This document shows, in pieces, positions 50,972-60,281 of a stretch of 64,000 nucleotides of DNA. A model generated the notes under the pieces. That model worked only from the letters and a program-made list of their open reading frames with translations. It was not told the origin of the DNA and did not search any database. This stretch comes from Chungangia koreensis (lineage in GTDB: Bacteria; Bacillota; Bacilli; Bacillales_A; Planococcaceae): positions 62,001-126,000 of the forward strand of contig NZ_JBHSEC010000020.1 of assembly GCF_042651785.1 (NCBI RefSeq), in the 5' to 3' direction. Every line of letters starts with the position of its first letter. Position 1 is the stretch's first letter. The position numbers and the translations under genes are program-made.

Positions 50972-51817
50972 ATGGAAAACGAGTTGAAGTTAATCGGAGA
51001 AACATTGTTAGAGAAAAAATTTAAGTTAGCCAAGGAAATACATGAAACAAGACTATCAGAAATTTCAATAGAACAAAGACAAACAATCCCGTCTTCAATT
51101 GAAGAAAAAATCACCGAGATCAGAGCAAATTTCATTGGTCTTTTTGGAGAATTCCTTATCCAAAATGTTCAAGAGGAAGTTGCAACTGAACAAATTGAAA
51201 ATTGGGCGAAGGAAGCTTCTGATTATGTGTTTAAACTGGGTGTGTCCTTAGATGAAGCTTTAAAAGATACAATTCTATATCGTACATATATTAGAAAAGT
51301 GATAGAAGAAGTAGTTTTAGAACATGATATGTCTGTAAGGACTTTGTTCGCAACATGTAGGATTGTTGACCCGATGCTCGACCATGCAGTTTACTGTTTC
51401 AGTTTAACGTTTGTTCAGTATTACACAGCCAATCTCGAGAATGCTAAAAAATTGTTCATTGAATTATCAGTGCCGGTTGTTCCCCTTTCCAAGGAAATCG
51501 CCGTCCTGCCTTTAGTCGGAAATATAGATACTGAACGTGCTTCATTATTGATGGAGAATACGATGAGAGAAGTTGGGAAATTAAAGGTAACCAATTTGAT
51601 TCTCGATTTGTCAGGGGTAGCCATTGTTGACACCATGGTCGCACAGCAAATTTTCAATCTGTCCTCTGCTCTAAAGCTGCTCGGAGTTCAAACAATCATC
51701 ACCGGGGTTAGACCTGAAATTGCCCAAACTGCCGTCAGTCTCGGTTTGGATTTCAGCGATCAAATAACAAGAGGAAGTCTGCAGCAAGCACTAACTAATG
51801 TGAAACTTGCCCTTTAA
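50972..51817 (+). CDS. RsbR-type STAS-domain regulator, second paralogue
   Basis: A product of about 281 residues. The N-terminal 150 residues form a helical, globin-like sensory region (ENWAKEASDYVFKLGVSLDE); the C-terminal STAS domain has LVGNIDTERASLL and IVDTMVAQQIFNL with the two threonines at RsbT-target positions. GGAGGGG is spaced for the ATG at 50972, not the one at 50966. No rsbS or rsbT is adjacent. It differs in its sensor half from the paralogue at 9642, as stressosome RsbR variants do. Confidence 0.88.
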   Translation: MENELKLIGETLLEKKFKLAKEIHETRLSEISIEQRQTIPSSIEEKITEIRANFIGLFGEFLIQNVQEEVATEQIENWAKEASDYVFKLGVSLDEALKDTILYRTYIRKVIEEVVLEHDMSVRTLFATCRIVDPMLDHAVYCFSLTFVQYYTANLENAKKLFIELSVPVVPLSKEIAVLPLVGNIDTERASLLMENTMREVGKLKVTNLILDLSGVAIVDTMVAQQIFNLSSALKLLGVQTIITGVRPEIAQTAVSLGLDFSDQITRGSLQQALTNVKLAL

Positions 51818-51862
51818 GTACAGAATCATGTACCTTGTCAATAATTGAAAAATATACATAAA

Positions 51863-51908
51863 AGCGTGTTTCAAATCCATTCGCCGGATTCGAAACACGC
51901 TCTTTTTG
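51863..51908 (+). terminator. Terminator after RsbR-like gene
   Basis: A 16-bp stem (AGCGTGTTTCAAATCC and its partner) with one mismatch, then a T-run. The remaining gap to 52154 shows nothing recognisable. Confidence 0.93.
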
Positions 51909-52154
51909 TATTCGTTCATTAAGAAGGGAAATTTTCCTTATTAAGATCTTATCCGCTAAATAAGCACCTTGCTGCGACCACTATAGTTGCACATATTACT
52001 CAACCTCCCCACTTCTGACCCATCACCAGCTAAGACTAAAGACTTAGGAAAAGTTAATCCTCCGGCTCAATGTTTGCGAGCATTTCGTTTTCTACAATAA
52101 AGTTACAGCTTAGAACAATCCTCATTTGCCATTAACTTTCAGGAGGAATTATGA

Positions 52155-55100
52155 ATGTCTAAATTCACTAAATGGGCCATGGGTAATAAGGCTGCCGTCA
52201 GTGTACTAACCATTTTGGTTCTGGTGATCGGTGTAGTCAGTTACTTCAGGCTGCCAATGGAATTTTTGCCGGAGGCCGATAATCCGCAAGTGACCATTAT
52301 TTCAATGGGGCAAGGAATGGATTCCAAAACGATGGAATCGGAAGTGACAGACCCGATTGAACGGGCACTGGCCAAAGTCAACGGAAAAACCGGTATCTAC
52401 TCACGAACCGGAGATGGATATTCGAAAGTGGATCTCGTCTACCCTGGCGGTTCGGATATGAAACAGGCAAAACAGGATGTACAGGAAATACTTGCATCCG
52501 TTCAGTTACCAGCGTCGGTTTCCAAACCGATCATTTCACAGCTAAACACATCAATGATTCCGATTGCCAACGTTGCCGTCACATTTGAGGATGGCTTGAC
52601 GGAAGAGCATATCAAGCTTGCCAAAGAGGAGCTCATCCCCCTCTACCAAGGGATTAAAGGAGTCGCAAGTGTAGACTTTTATGGAGCCGAAGATTCGGTA
52701 ATTTCGATTCAATTAGATGAAGACAAATTGGCGGAATATCAGGTCCCTCTTCATTCCATCATGGGAATCTTGAACGGTCAGAACATCGCTGCAGCCGTTG
52801 GTCAAAGCACGATTGACGGGGAAACGAGCAACATCAAAGTCGTCGGTGACTTGAACAGTCTGGAAAAGCTCAAATCGCTGCCAGTAGCACCAGATGTAAC
52901 TTTAAGTGAACTCGCAACAATCCGAGAAGTGAACGATTCTGATTTCATTAATCGCTTTAACGGCAAAGAAGCAATCGACATCAGCATCACAAAAGACAGT
53001 AAATCCAATGGAGTTGCAATCGGTAAAGAAGTAGAAAAAGTAACGAAGGAAATAAACGAAAAATATACGCAGTTAGAAGCCGTCAATTATGTGTCTTCTG
53101 CCGACTTAGTGGAAAATTCCGTTCACACGATGGTAAAAGAAGTGTTGCTCGGCGCATTATTCGCAACGATTGTCATCATGCTCTTTTTACGTAATATCCG
53201 CTCGACGCTCATCACGATCGTGTCGATCCCTTTATCCCTTTGCTTTACATTGTTCTTATTGGACTTATCGGGCGTGACCTTGAACATCCTGACTCTCGGC
53301 GGTGTCGCAGTTGCAGTCGGCCGTTTAGTGGATGACAGCATTGTCGTCATCGAGAACATCTTCCGCAAGATGCAGAAGGAACCGTTCTCCGTCGGAATGA
53401 TCATCGACGCAACGAAACAAGTCGGAACGGCCATTACCGCTTCCACTTTAACGACAGTCGCCGTATTCCTGCCGATGAGCTTATTGAACGGCGGACTTCA
53501 GGAATTCTTATTGCCATTTGCATTGACCGTCACGTATTCATTGCTTTCTTCTTTAGTCGTTGCATTAACAGTTGTTCCACTTATGAGTGCCGGACTATTG
53601 AAGAATGCCAAGCTGCCTGTCCATAAACCAGCTACAAAATTCCCGAAAATGGTGACATGGTCGCTGAACCATAAATGGATCGTGTTCGCACTTTCGATTT
53701 TCTTACTTGTTGGTTCGATCGTTACGTATTTCTTCATTCCGAAAGGTGCAGTAGACAGTTCATCGGCTGACTATGTCATGGCAACACTGAGCTATCCGAA
53801 TAACACACCGTTTGAAGATGTAGAGAAACACGCTCTTGAACTTGAAGAAACGATTCGTGGAATGGATGAAGTGAACTATCTCTTGGCACAAGTCGGTTCT
53901 CCAGCCATGGCTGCACAATTCGGATGGGTCGGTTCCCCTACCGAAGCATCATTCAACGTCCTACTGAAAGATAAAAAAGATACCGATAAAGTCATGAAGG
54001 AAATTGAAAAACAAAAATCAGAATTCCCAGGAGCAACATTTGATGTGGCAACCGCTTCATTCATGATGGGTGGAGGAAGTACTTCCATCACGATCGATAT
54101 CGTAGGGGAAAACATGGAGGACCTTGAAGAAACAGCAACACTCGTCAAAGATGAAATCGAGTCCATTAAGGGTGTCGAAGAGGTCACAACGAATTTAGAA
54201 GAGAAAAAGACAGTCTACTCTCTCGTTGTCGATCCAGCTAAAGCAAACACCGAACAAATTGCACAACAAGTCGGCATGATGCTGAACCGGATGCCGATTG
54301 GAACAATCAACTTGGAAGGCAATCAAAAAACCGTCATGCTGGAACCAGTATTGAAAACCGATTCACCAGATGACCTGAAAGACATTCAAATCATGACGGA
54401 AAGCGGCATGGCACCTGTGTCTTCCGTTGCCAAGTTGGAGACAGAAGAACGCTCAACGACTCAGCTCCATAAGGACGGAGACGCCTACCTGCGTGTTACG
54501 GCAGACGTAGACCCGACCAAACTGTCCGAGATTTCAGCTGAAATCAACACCGTCATCTTCGGTGATCAGGACGGTAAGAAAGGCTTGGACATTCCGGACA
54601 ATACAGAAGTGCTAATCGGCGGATCAAGTGCCCAGCAAGCCGAGGACTTTGGAGACCTATTCCTGATCATGTTAGTGTCCATCGGAATCGTCTTCCTGAT
54701 CATGGTCATCACATTCAAATCAATCAAAGCACCAATCGCCATTCTGTGCTCACTTCCATTAGCAGCAATCGGCGCCATCTTAGGTATCCTCGTCAGCCGG
54801 ATTCCAGTCGACATCACCGCCCTATTAGGCGCATTGATGCTCATCGGAATTGTCGTTACGAACGCAATTGTATTATTGGATCGAGTCAAACAAAATGAAC
54901 AATCCATGATCATCCGCGATGCCCTTGTTGAAGCAACAGCTACACGAATGCGCCCGATCTTCATGACCGCCATCGCAACGATCAGTGCCATGCTTCCATT
55001 GTTACTCAAACAAGCAGAAGCCGGCAGCTTAGTTTCACAAAGCCTGGCAATCGTCGTAATCGGCGGATTGGCCATGGCGACCTTGCTGACACTGATTGTG

Positions 55101-55190
55101 ATTCCTTGTATTTATGAGTTGTTGTATTTTAATAAATCGAATAAGCAGCGGATGGAACAAAGGGAACAACAGAAAGCTACGGTGGCATAA
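52155..55190 (+). CDS. swrC: RND-family efflux transporter, SwrC/AcrB-like
   Basis: A 1011-residue RND pump with 12 transmembrane helices and two large external loops. The start FTKWAMGNKAAVSVLTILVL is typical. GRLVDDSIVVIENIFRKM carries the Asp residues of the proton relay in helix 4. The repeat domain near 860-990 (LCSLPLAAIGAILGILVSRI, TNAIVLLDRVKQNEQ) completes the fold. It resembles B. subtilis SwrC (YerP), linked to surfactin export and swarming. AGGAGG precedes the ATG. Confidence 0.92.
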   Translation: MSKFTKWAMGNKAAVSVLTILVLVIGVVSYFRLPMEFLPEADNPQVTIISMGQGMDSKTMESEVTDPIERALAKVNGKTGIYSRTGDGYSKVDLVYPGGSDMKQAKQDVQEILASVQLPASVSKPIISQLNTSMIPIANVAVTFEDGLTEEHIKLAKEELIPLYQGIKGVASVDFYGAEDSVISIQLDEDKLAEYQVPLHSIMGILNGQNIAAAVGQSTIDGETSNIKVVGDLNSLEKLKSLPVAPDVTLSELATIREVNDSDFINRFNGKEAIDISITKDSKSNGVAIGKEVEKVTKEINEKYTQLEAVNYVSSADLVENSVHTMVKEVLLGALFATIVIMLFLRNIRSTLITIVSIPLSLCFTLFLLDLSGVTLNILTLGGVAVAVGRLVDDSIVVIENIFRKMQKEPFSVGMIIDATKQVGTAITASTLTTVAVFLPMSLLNGGLQEFLLPFALTVTYSLLSSLVVALTVVPLMSAGLLKNAKLPVHKPATKFPKMVTWSLNHKWIVFALSIFLLVGSIVTYFFIPKGAVDSSSADYVMATLSYPNNTPFEDVEKHALELEETIRGMDEVNYLLAQVGSPAMAAQFGWVGSPTEASFNVLLKDKKDTDKVMKEIEKQKSEFPGATFDVATASFMMGGGSTSITIDIVGENMEDLEETATLVKDEIESIKGVEEVTTNLEEKKTVYSLVVDPAKANTEQIAQQVGMMLNRMPIGTINLEGNQKTVMLEPVLKTDSPDDLKDIQIMTESGMAPVSSVAKLETEERSTTQLHKDGDAYLRVTADVDPTKLSEISAEINTVIFGDQDGKKGLDIPDNTEVLIGGSSAQQAEDFGDLFLIMLVSIGIVFLIMVITFKSIKAPIAILCSLPLAAIGAILGILVSRIPVDITALLGALMLIGIVVTNAIVLLDRVKQNEQSMIIRDALVEATATRMRPIFMTAIATISAMLPLLLKQAEAGSLVSQSLAIVVIGGLAMATLLTLIVIPCIYELLYFNKSNKQRMEQREQQKATVA

Positions 55191-55198
55191 TCTAAAAC

Positions 55199-55233
55199 CC
55201 AGACTGAAGCTGAATGCTTTAGTCTGGATTTTT
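55199..55233 (+). terminator. Terminator after swrC
   Basis: CCAGACT and AGTCTGG pair, with an inner AAGC/GCTT pairing, followed by a T-run. Confidence 0.9.
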
Positions 55234-55264
55234 CATTATTCAGAGTTGTTAGTTTTGCTTTTCA

Positions 55265-55442
55265 CTAAAAATAGACAATAATCCAGGAAGTAACCGGAAT
55301 AACGAGAATAACGCCAATCACTGCACAAAAGATTGTAATCATTTCTGAACTAAAAATATTTGAATTCACAGTTTCACTTAAAGAATACGAAAAATCTTTA
55401 ATCCAAATCAGCAATGCCAAGTAGCTTCCAAAGAATGCATCC
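55265..55442 (-). pseudogene. C-terminal remnant of a membrane protein
   Basis: A 58-codon open frame with no start reads DAFFGSYLALLIWIKDFSY, SLSETVNSNIFSSEM and ITIFCAVIGVILVIPVTSW before a stop at 55265. It shows two hydrophobic stretches. Its 5' side ends exactly where the swrC-like fragment begins near 55440, so it is probably truncated by that junction. Confidence 0.6.
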
Positions 55443-55595
55443 CAACAATCAGTGCCATGCTTCTATTGTTACTCAAACAAACCGAAGCCGGAAGCCTTCT
55501 CTCTCAAAGCCTGGTAATCGGCGGATTGGCCATGAGTTGTTGTACATTTAGGAAGTCGATGAAGCAGCCGATGGAGCAGAGGGAGATAGAAGATA
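55438..55595 (+). pseudogene. Decayed copy of the swrC 3' end
   Basis: About 155 bases align with swrC 54975-55170: AATCAGTGCCATGCTTC, ATTGTTACTCAAACAA, GAAGCCGG, TCAAAGCCTGG, ATCGGCGGATTGGCCATG, GAGTTGTTGTA and AAGCAGC. It has a 6-base deletion and a larger loss of about 40 bases, plus many substitutions. It is non-coding now. Confidence 0.9.
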
Positions 55596-55696
55596 ACTAT
55601 CATCTTAACTAAATATATGAATATTTAGACATATGCATAGCTTACTTATTTAATAGCTTAAATGGTAAATTATAATACAATAGATTATAATTGTTT

Positions 55697-55754
55697 TAGG
55701 AGTTTCCTTACCTTTAATAGTACACACAATCACTTTATGATAAGGAAACTCCTA
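55697..55754. repeat. 14-bp perfect inverted repeat with 30-bp loop
   Basis: TAGGAGTTTCCTTA (55697-55710) and TAAGGAAACTCCTA (55741-55754) are perfect inverted copies around 30 bases. There is no adjacent gene or clear T-run. It may be a structured RNA, a protein site or the scar of a small element. The rest of the 55191-55900 gap is accounted for by the two remnants and terminators. Confidence 0.7.
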
Positions 55755-55840
55755 CATTTCTTCACTGAACAAATTAGTTACTTAAAAGGAATGTTAAATT
55801 TCTGCATTTAATTTCTATAATCTTAGTTGATTAACAAAAT

Positions 55841-55870
55841 CTGACGCCATAATCTAAATTATGGCGTCAG
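55841..55870. terminator. Terminator after hsdR
   Basis: A 13-bp perfect stem (CTGACGCCATAAT) with a 4-base loop and T-rich flanks on both strands. Confidence 0.92.
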
Positions 55871-55900
55871 GTTTATTTTAATTGTTGAATTCCACTTCAC

Positions 55901-58900
55901 TTATTTATCAAGAATAAAATTACGCAATCTTTTATCAATCTCTTGGTTAATTTTATACCGTGGTAATTTTTGTCCGTTTTCTCTTTCAATAAATTCCTTT
56001 GCTTTTTCAAGATCGACCGAATTTTTCAAATTATTAAACTGTCCATATTGATTTAAGTTTTTCTCACTTGTAACATTATTCTTAATTTGTTTAAGTTTTT
56101 CTACATCAAGACCAAAATTCCCAGCAAATTCTTTTAATATCTTAATTTCATGGTGAAATTGATATTCATTTATCATCTGTAGAAAATCCGTTCCTTCATC
56201 AACAGATCGTTTTCCATTTTGGATTTCCTGAATTATGATTTCTGCATAATCCTGTTGTTCACGAGTTAATGATGAAAACTTAGAATGTAGTCCGTTTAAT
56301 GCTTCTTCAATTTTACCCTTTGATGAATCGCTTTGAGCTAATTCTACAAATCGCGTAAATAGTTTGTTAAAGAAAGTGCTATCGACGATAGTTTTATTTA
56401 AAGTTATTGGATGGTAAGGCACTTCTAACGGGGGTCTTTCAAAACTACTCCCCCCCCCCNNNNNNNNNNNNNNNNNNNNNNNNNNNNNNNNNNNNNNNNN
56501 NNNNNNNNNNNNNNNNNNNNNNNNNNNNNNNNNNNNNNNNNNNNNNNNNNNNNNNNNNNNNNNNNNNNNNNNNNNNNNNNNNNNNNNNNNNNNNNNNNNN
56601 NNNNNCTTTTTTTTCCCATATAAAGCCTTGTAGTATGGCTGCAGTATGGATATCATTAAGTTCGTTAAAAAGTTTTGCAAATTGATTAATACTTGATTCA
56701 TCAGAAGGAAGTCTTTCGAAATTAATAATACTATTAGCGCGAAATAGTAATTCTATTTCCTTATATTTCATATTCATGTTTTCCACATTTAAACCAAGTT
56801 TTGGTACATAAAGTAAATCAGGACGATTACCCGAATACATTTCAATTGCCTTGTCAATTTTATTTTTCATCGTATGTATTCGTTGATAATAACGAATATT
56901 TCCAAATGGCTTGTCAGTTCCTTGTAAACGATTAGTCCGAGAAAAGGTTTGAATAATATCTGCATACTCAAGCGTTTTATCAAGATAAATAGTATTAATC
57001 CATTTAGAGTCGAATCCCGTTAAAAGTTGTCGAACGACAATTATAACGTCTATTTGTTGTTCAGGTTTTATGTTTTGATAAGGCTTCTTATGTGCTAATC
57101 TATTAGCTATATCCCTTTTATACTGCTTAAATGACTTATCTTCAGTTGTAAACAATTGATCATATCGTTCATTATAATCTTCTATAATCTCATAGAGACC
57201 TTTAATCTTTGATAGAGATGTAGGACTATTTGAATCATCAGAATCAAAAACAGCTGCCCATTTAATATATGGATATTTTTCTTTTGCTTTTTTGTAATAT
57301 TTTATTGCAGTTGTTATTGAAGAAGTCGCTAAAATTGCATGATATTTACCTCCCATGGATAGTAATTCAAATTGTTTAGCAATGTCAGCAAGCACCACAT
57401 CAAAATGTTCTTCTTTTTCCCGGAATTGTGATGAACTTAAATAATCTTCTATACCTTTTTTATATCTTCCATTTACAATCTCTCCCGCCATCTTCACTTC
57501 AACAGGATTCATATAATAATTAAAGACTTTCTTTTTCATTACATCGTCATAAACTTCAGATATATCTTTAGCACCTGCTTTTTCCAACGAAACAGCTAAA
57601 CGAATATCATCGTCTGAAAAGGTTGGGACTTGATCAATTTGAAATCCTAAGACATTTTTATCACGAATGCCATCGGCTAAAGAGTAGCGATGCAATTCAG
57701 AACCAAATATATCCGAGGTTGTATTTCCGTTTTTCTCATTTTCTACCATTATTGGCGTTCCAGTAAAACCAAAAAAGACAGATCGAGTGAATCTTTTTTT
57801 TATGTCAACAAGCATTTCTCCAAATGTTGAACGGTGGGCTTCGTCTACAATAAAAACTATACGTTTATTAGTAATTTTGTCCATGTCTGCAATATTCTTA
57901 TCGTCCTTACTAATTCTACTCATTTTTTGCAGTGAGGTAACAATTAAAGTAGAACTAGAATCAGTATCAAGCATTTTTTTCTTAAGTTCAAATGTTGATT
58001 GAGTGTCTTGTACATCATTTTCATCATCCGCAAATCCTTTAAAATTTTCGAACGACTGAGTACCAATATCAATTCGGTCGATTAAAAAGATTACCTTATC
58101 TGCATTTCCCCAATCTGCAATTAGTTGAGCAGCTTTAAAACTGGTAAGTGTTTTACCTGACCCCGTAGTATGCCAAATAAAACCACCTAATTTTTCTGGT
58201 TCTGACCAATCAGTTTTTTTGATTTGATTAAAAATAGTGCTGGCAGCATAGTATTGGTAACTTCTCATTATTTTCAACTTACCGTCACTATCGTCTGCAA
58301 TGGTATAATAACCTACCATACTATGAGCCATAGGTATTGAAAGCAACATTTCAGTTATATCTTTCCAATTATTTACTGGGTTGTTTTTAAAATCTCCCCA
58401 ATGAAAGAAGTATTTTTCATCAAAGGCATCTACACTTCCCGGATTAGCGAAATAAAGAGTTTCCTCAGGTGTCATTGCGACAAAGATCTGTACCAGATTG
58501 AAGATTCCAGAAAAAACACCTTCATAATAATACTTTTTAATTTGTTCTGTTGCTTTATAAACTGATTCTCCTGAACGTTTTAATTCAATATTTATCACTG
58601 GTAATCCATTTATTAATAACCATAAATCTGCACGTCTATCTTTTGAGACATTAATTTTCTTTGAATATTTTGATTGACGAACTATTTGATAATGGCTTTT
58701 TCCTGCAGCTATTTCTCTTTTGTCATACAGCTTCAGACTTACAACTTTGCCTTGATGTAAAATATCCTTAGAATCTATGTCTCTTTTAATTTGAATAGAA
58801 CCACCGTTTATCCACTTATTTGCCTGGTTTGGTGAGTAAATATTACTAATCTGCTCAACAACCTGGGCTATTTCCCCGTCGGACAAAGGAACCTTATTTA

Positions 58901-59057
58901 GACGATCTTCACTTTTATTATTTCTATATAAAATATTTGCCAAGTTTTGTATTAGAGTGGCCTCACTAGGATTTTCAATAACACCACCATCCCAACCCTT
59001 ATTTTTTAACAACTCGACAATAGCATTCTCAAAATCAATTTCTTTTGTAAATACCAT
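55901..59057 (-). CDS. hsdR: Type I restriction enzyme subunit R, interrupted by a scaffold gap
   Basis: The motor and nuclease subunit. The nuclease motif is Asp144 with E158-L-K160 (RRADLWLL, INIELKRSG). Walker A is TTGSGKT at 297-303, with DEAHRS, GFTGTPI and QLLTGFDSKW plus TFSRTNR as helicase motifs. About 850 residues are readable before a run of N (56460-56605), and the C-terminal part (EVPYHPITLNKT to RLRNFILDK) continues in a different frame after it. The frame change is explained by an arbitrary gap length, so the gene may be intact. It lies last in hsdM-hsdS-hsdR. Confidence 0.9.
56460..56605. other. Assembly gap (146 N) with homopolymer edges
   Basis: The unknown bases are flanked by a run of ten C on the left and a run of eight T on the right, typical of low-quality contig ends. 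The true gap size and the edge bases should not be trusted. Confidence 0.97.
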
Positions 59058-59075
59058 TTTACCCCACCCCTATAC

Positions 59076-60281
59076 TCAGACAAATATGTCTTGTATTAGT
59101 GCTTTTTTTATCCTGGTTATTTTTTCATATTTACGATATTGGAGCGAAATAGTGTCATCAAGCTGTTTGAAAAAAGAACCTATTTTTATTTGCTCTTCAT
59201 AGCTTGGAACAAGTACTTCAATATTTTTCAAGGTAGGATATTTGAGATTCCAAGTATCTGAAGTCAACCCTTGCGAATGAAACTCAAAAGTTTGAATCAT
59301 TTTTGTTAACTTAAATTGATAGGAAAAAAACAAAGAAGATATATCTGTATTAGGAGTAATGACAGTATAGGCAGGACTAACAATACCCGAATAGTTTGAT
59401 ACGCCACTTGCTCCTTGCCACATTCTCATTGAATTGTATGCTATATCTCCAACATTAACTTTTTTATAATTTGATTTATCTTCGCTCGAACTATCCCTCC
59501 GTTCTAAACTACTTGCTTTAACAACACCCGAATCAATTGTTACTGATAGAAGTTCTCCCTCTGATGTTCTTTCATTTCTTTCGCTAAAGCATTCCCCCAA
59601 TTGACACATCTTCCAAGTGTCCTCAAAACCATTTAATCGTAGATTAGGTTTATCACTTCCATCACTTGGAAACATATCAATAAGTAGTGCTTTTTTTATT
59701 TGTTTCAACTTTAAATATTTACGATGACTAACTGCGATAATATCATCGAGCTGTTTAAGGAAGTTACCAATTTTGATTTGTTCTTCTTCTTGAGGAAGTG
59801 GGATAGGCATTTCTCTAAAGACAGAATCTTTAATAGAAAACCTATCAGAGCGTGCGCCGGAATCTCCATTCAACCACATAAATTTATGCCATTTATTTGA
59901 TGAAAAGTATTTTTCTAAAAATATTTTATCAATACCATGTGTCCGAAATACATAATATAGAGGTGACATTACACCTGTTCTTCCCAAATTATTTCTATTT
60001 ATTGGACCAACTGGAGCCAGATTAGAAATCCTTGGATTATAAACAAAATCATCTGGACGTACTACATAATAACCATGTAAACTCTTTTCATTTGAAATAT
60101 CTTTATCAAAAAATTCTCGTTGATTGATTATTCCAAACTCTGCTGAATTTGTTAGTGTTTCATAGTATAAATTGTTTTTATTCTTCTCAGTTACTTTTTC
60201 AGAAATTTCTCCCAACTTCTTCTGTTCCCAGGGATCAGTAAACTCTTTATACCTCAATGAAGGTTTATTCTTTTCTAACAT
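59076..60281 (-). CDS. hsdS: Type I restriction specificity subunit S
   Basis: A 401-residue protein with two target-recognition domains. Each begins with a WEQKKLGEI- or WKMCQLGEC-type segment and ends in a conserved helix (PLPQEEEQIKIGNFLKQLDD, VPSYEEQIKIGSFFKQLDD). The paired helices set the spacing of the bipartite DNA target. The recognition sequence cannot be read. Its start overlaps the hsdM stop as TAATG. Variable TRDs make it the fast-evolving part of the system. Confidence 0.93.
   Translation of the reverse strand: MLEKNKPSLRYKEFTDPWEQKKLGEISEKVTEKNKNNLYYETLTNSAEFGIINQREFFDKDISNEKSLHGYYVVRPDDFVYNPRISNLAPVGPINRNNLGRTGVMSPLYYVFRTHGIDKIFLEKYFSSNKWHKFMWLNGDSGARSDRFSIKDSVFREMPIPLPQEEEQIKIGNFLKQLDDIIAVSHRKYLKLKQIKKALLIDMFPSDGSDKPNLRLNGFEDTWKMCQLGECFSERNERTSEGELLSVTIDSGVVKASSLERRDSSSEDKSNYKKVNVGDIAYNSMRMWQGASGVSNYSGIVSPAYTVITPNTDISSLFFSYQFKLTKMIQTFEFHSQGLTSDTWNLKYPTLKNIEVLVPSYEEQIKIGSFFKQLDDTISLQYRKYEKITRIKKALIQDIFV

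Noticed and set aside
54566..55075. 169-codon frame antisense to swrC
   Set aside because: It is a mirror of the conserved RND coding sequence without its own ribosome site.
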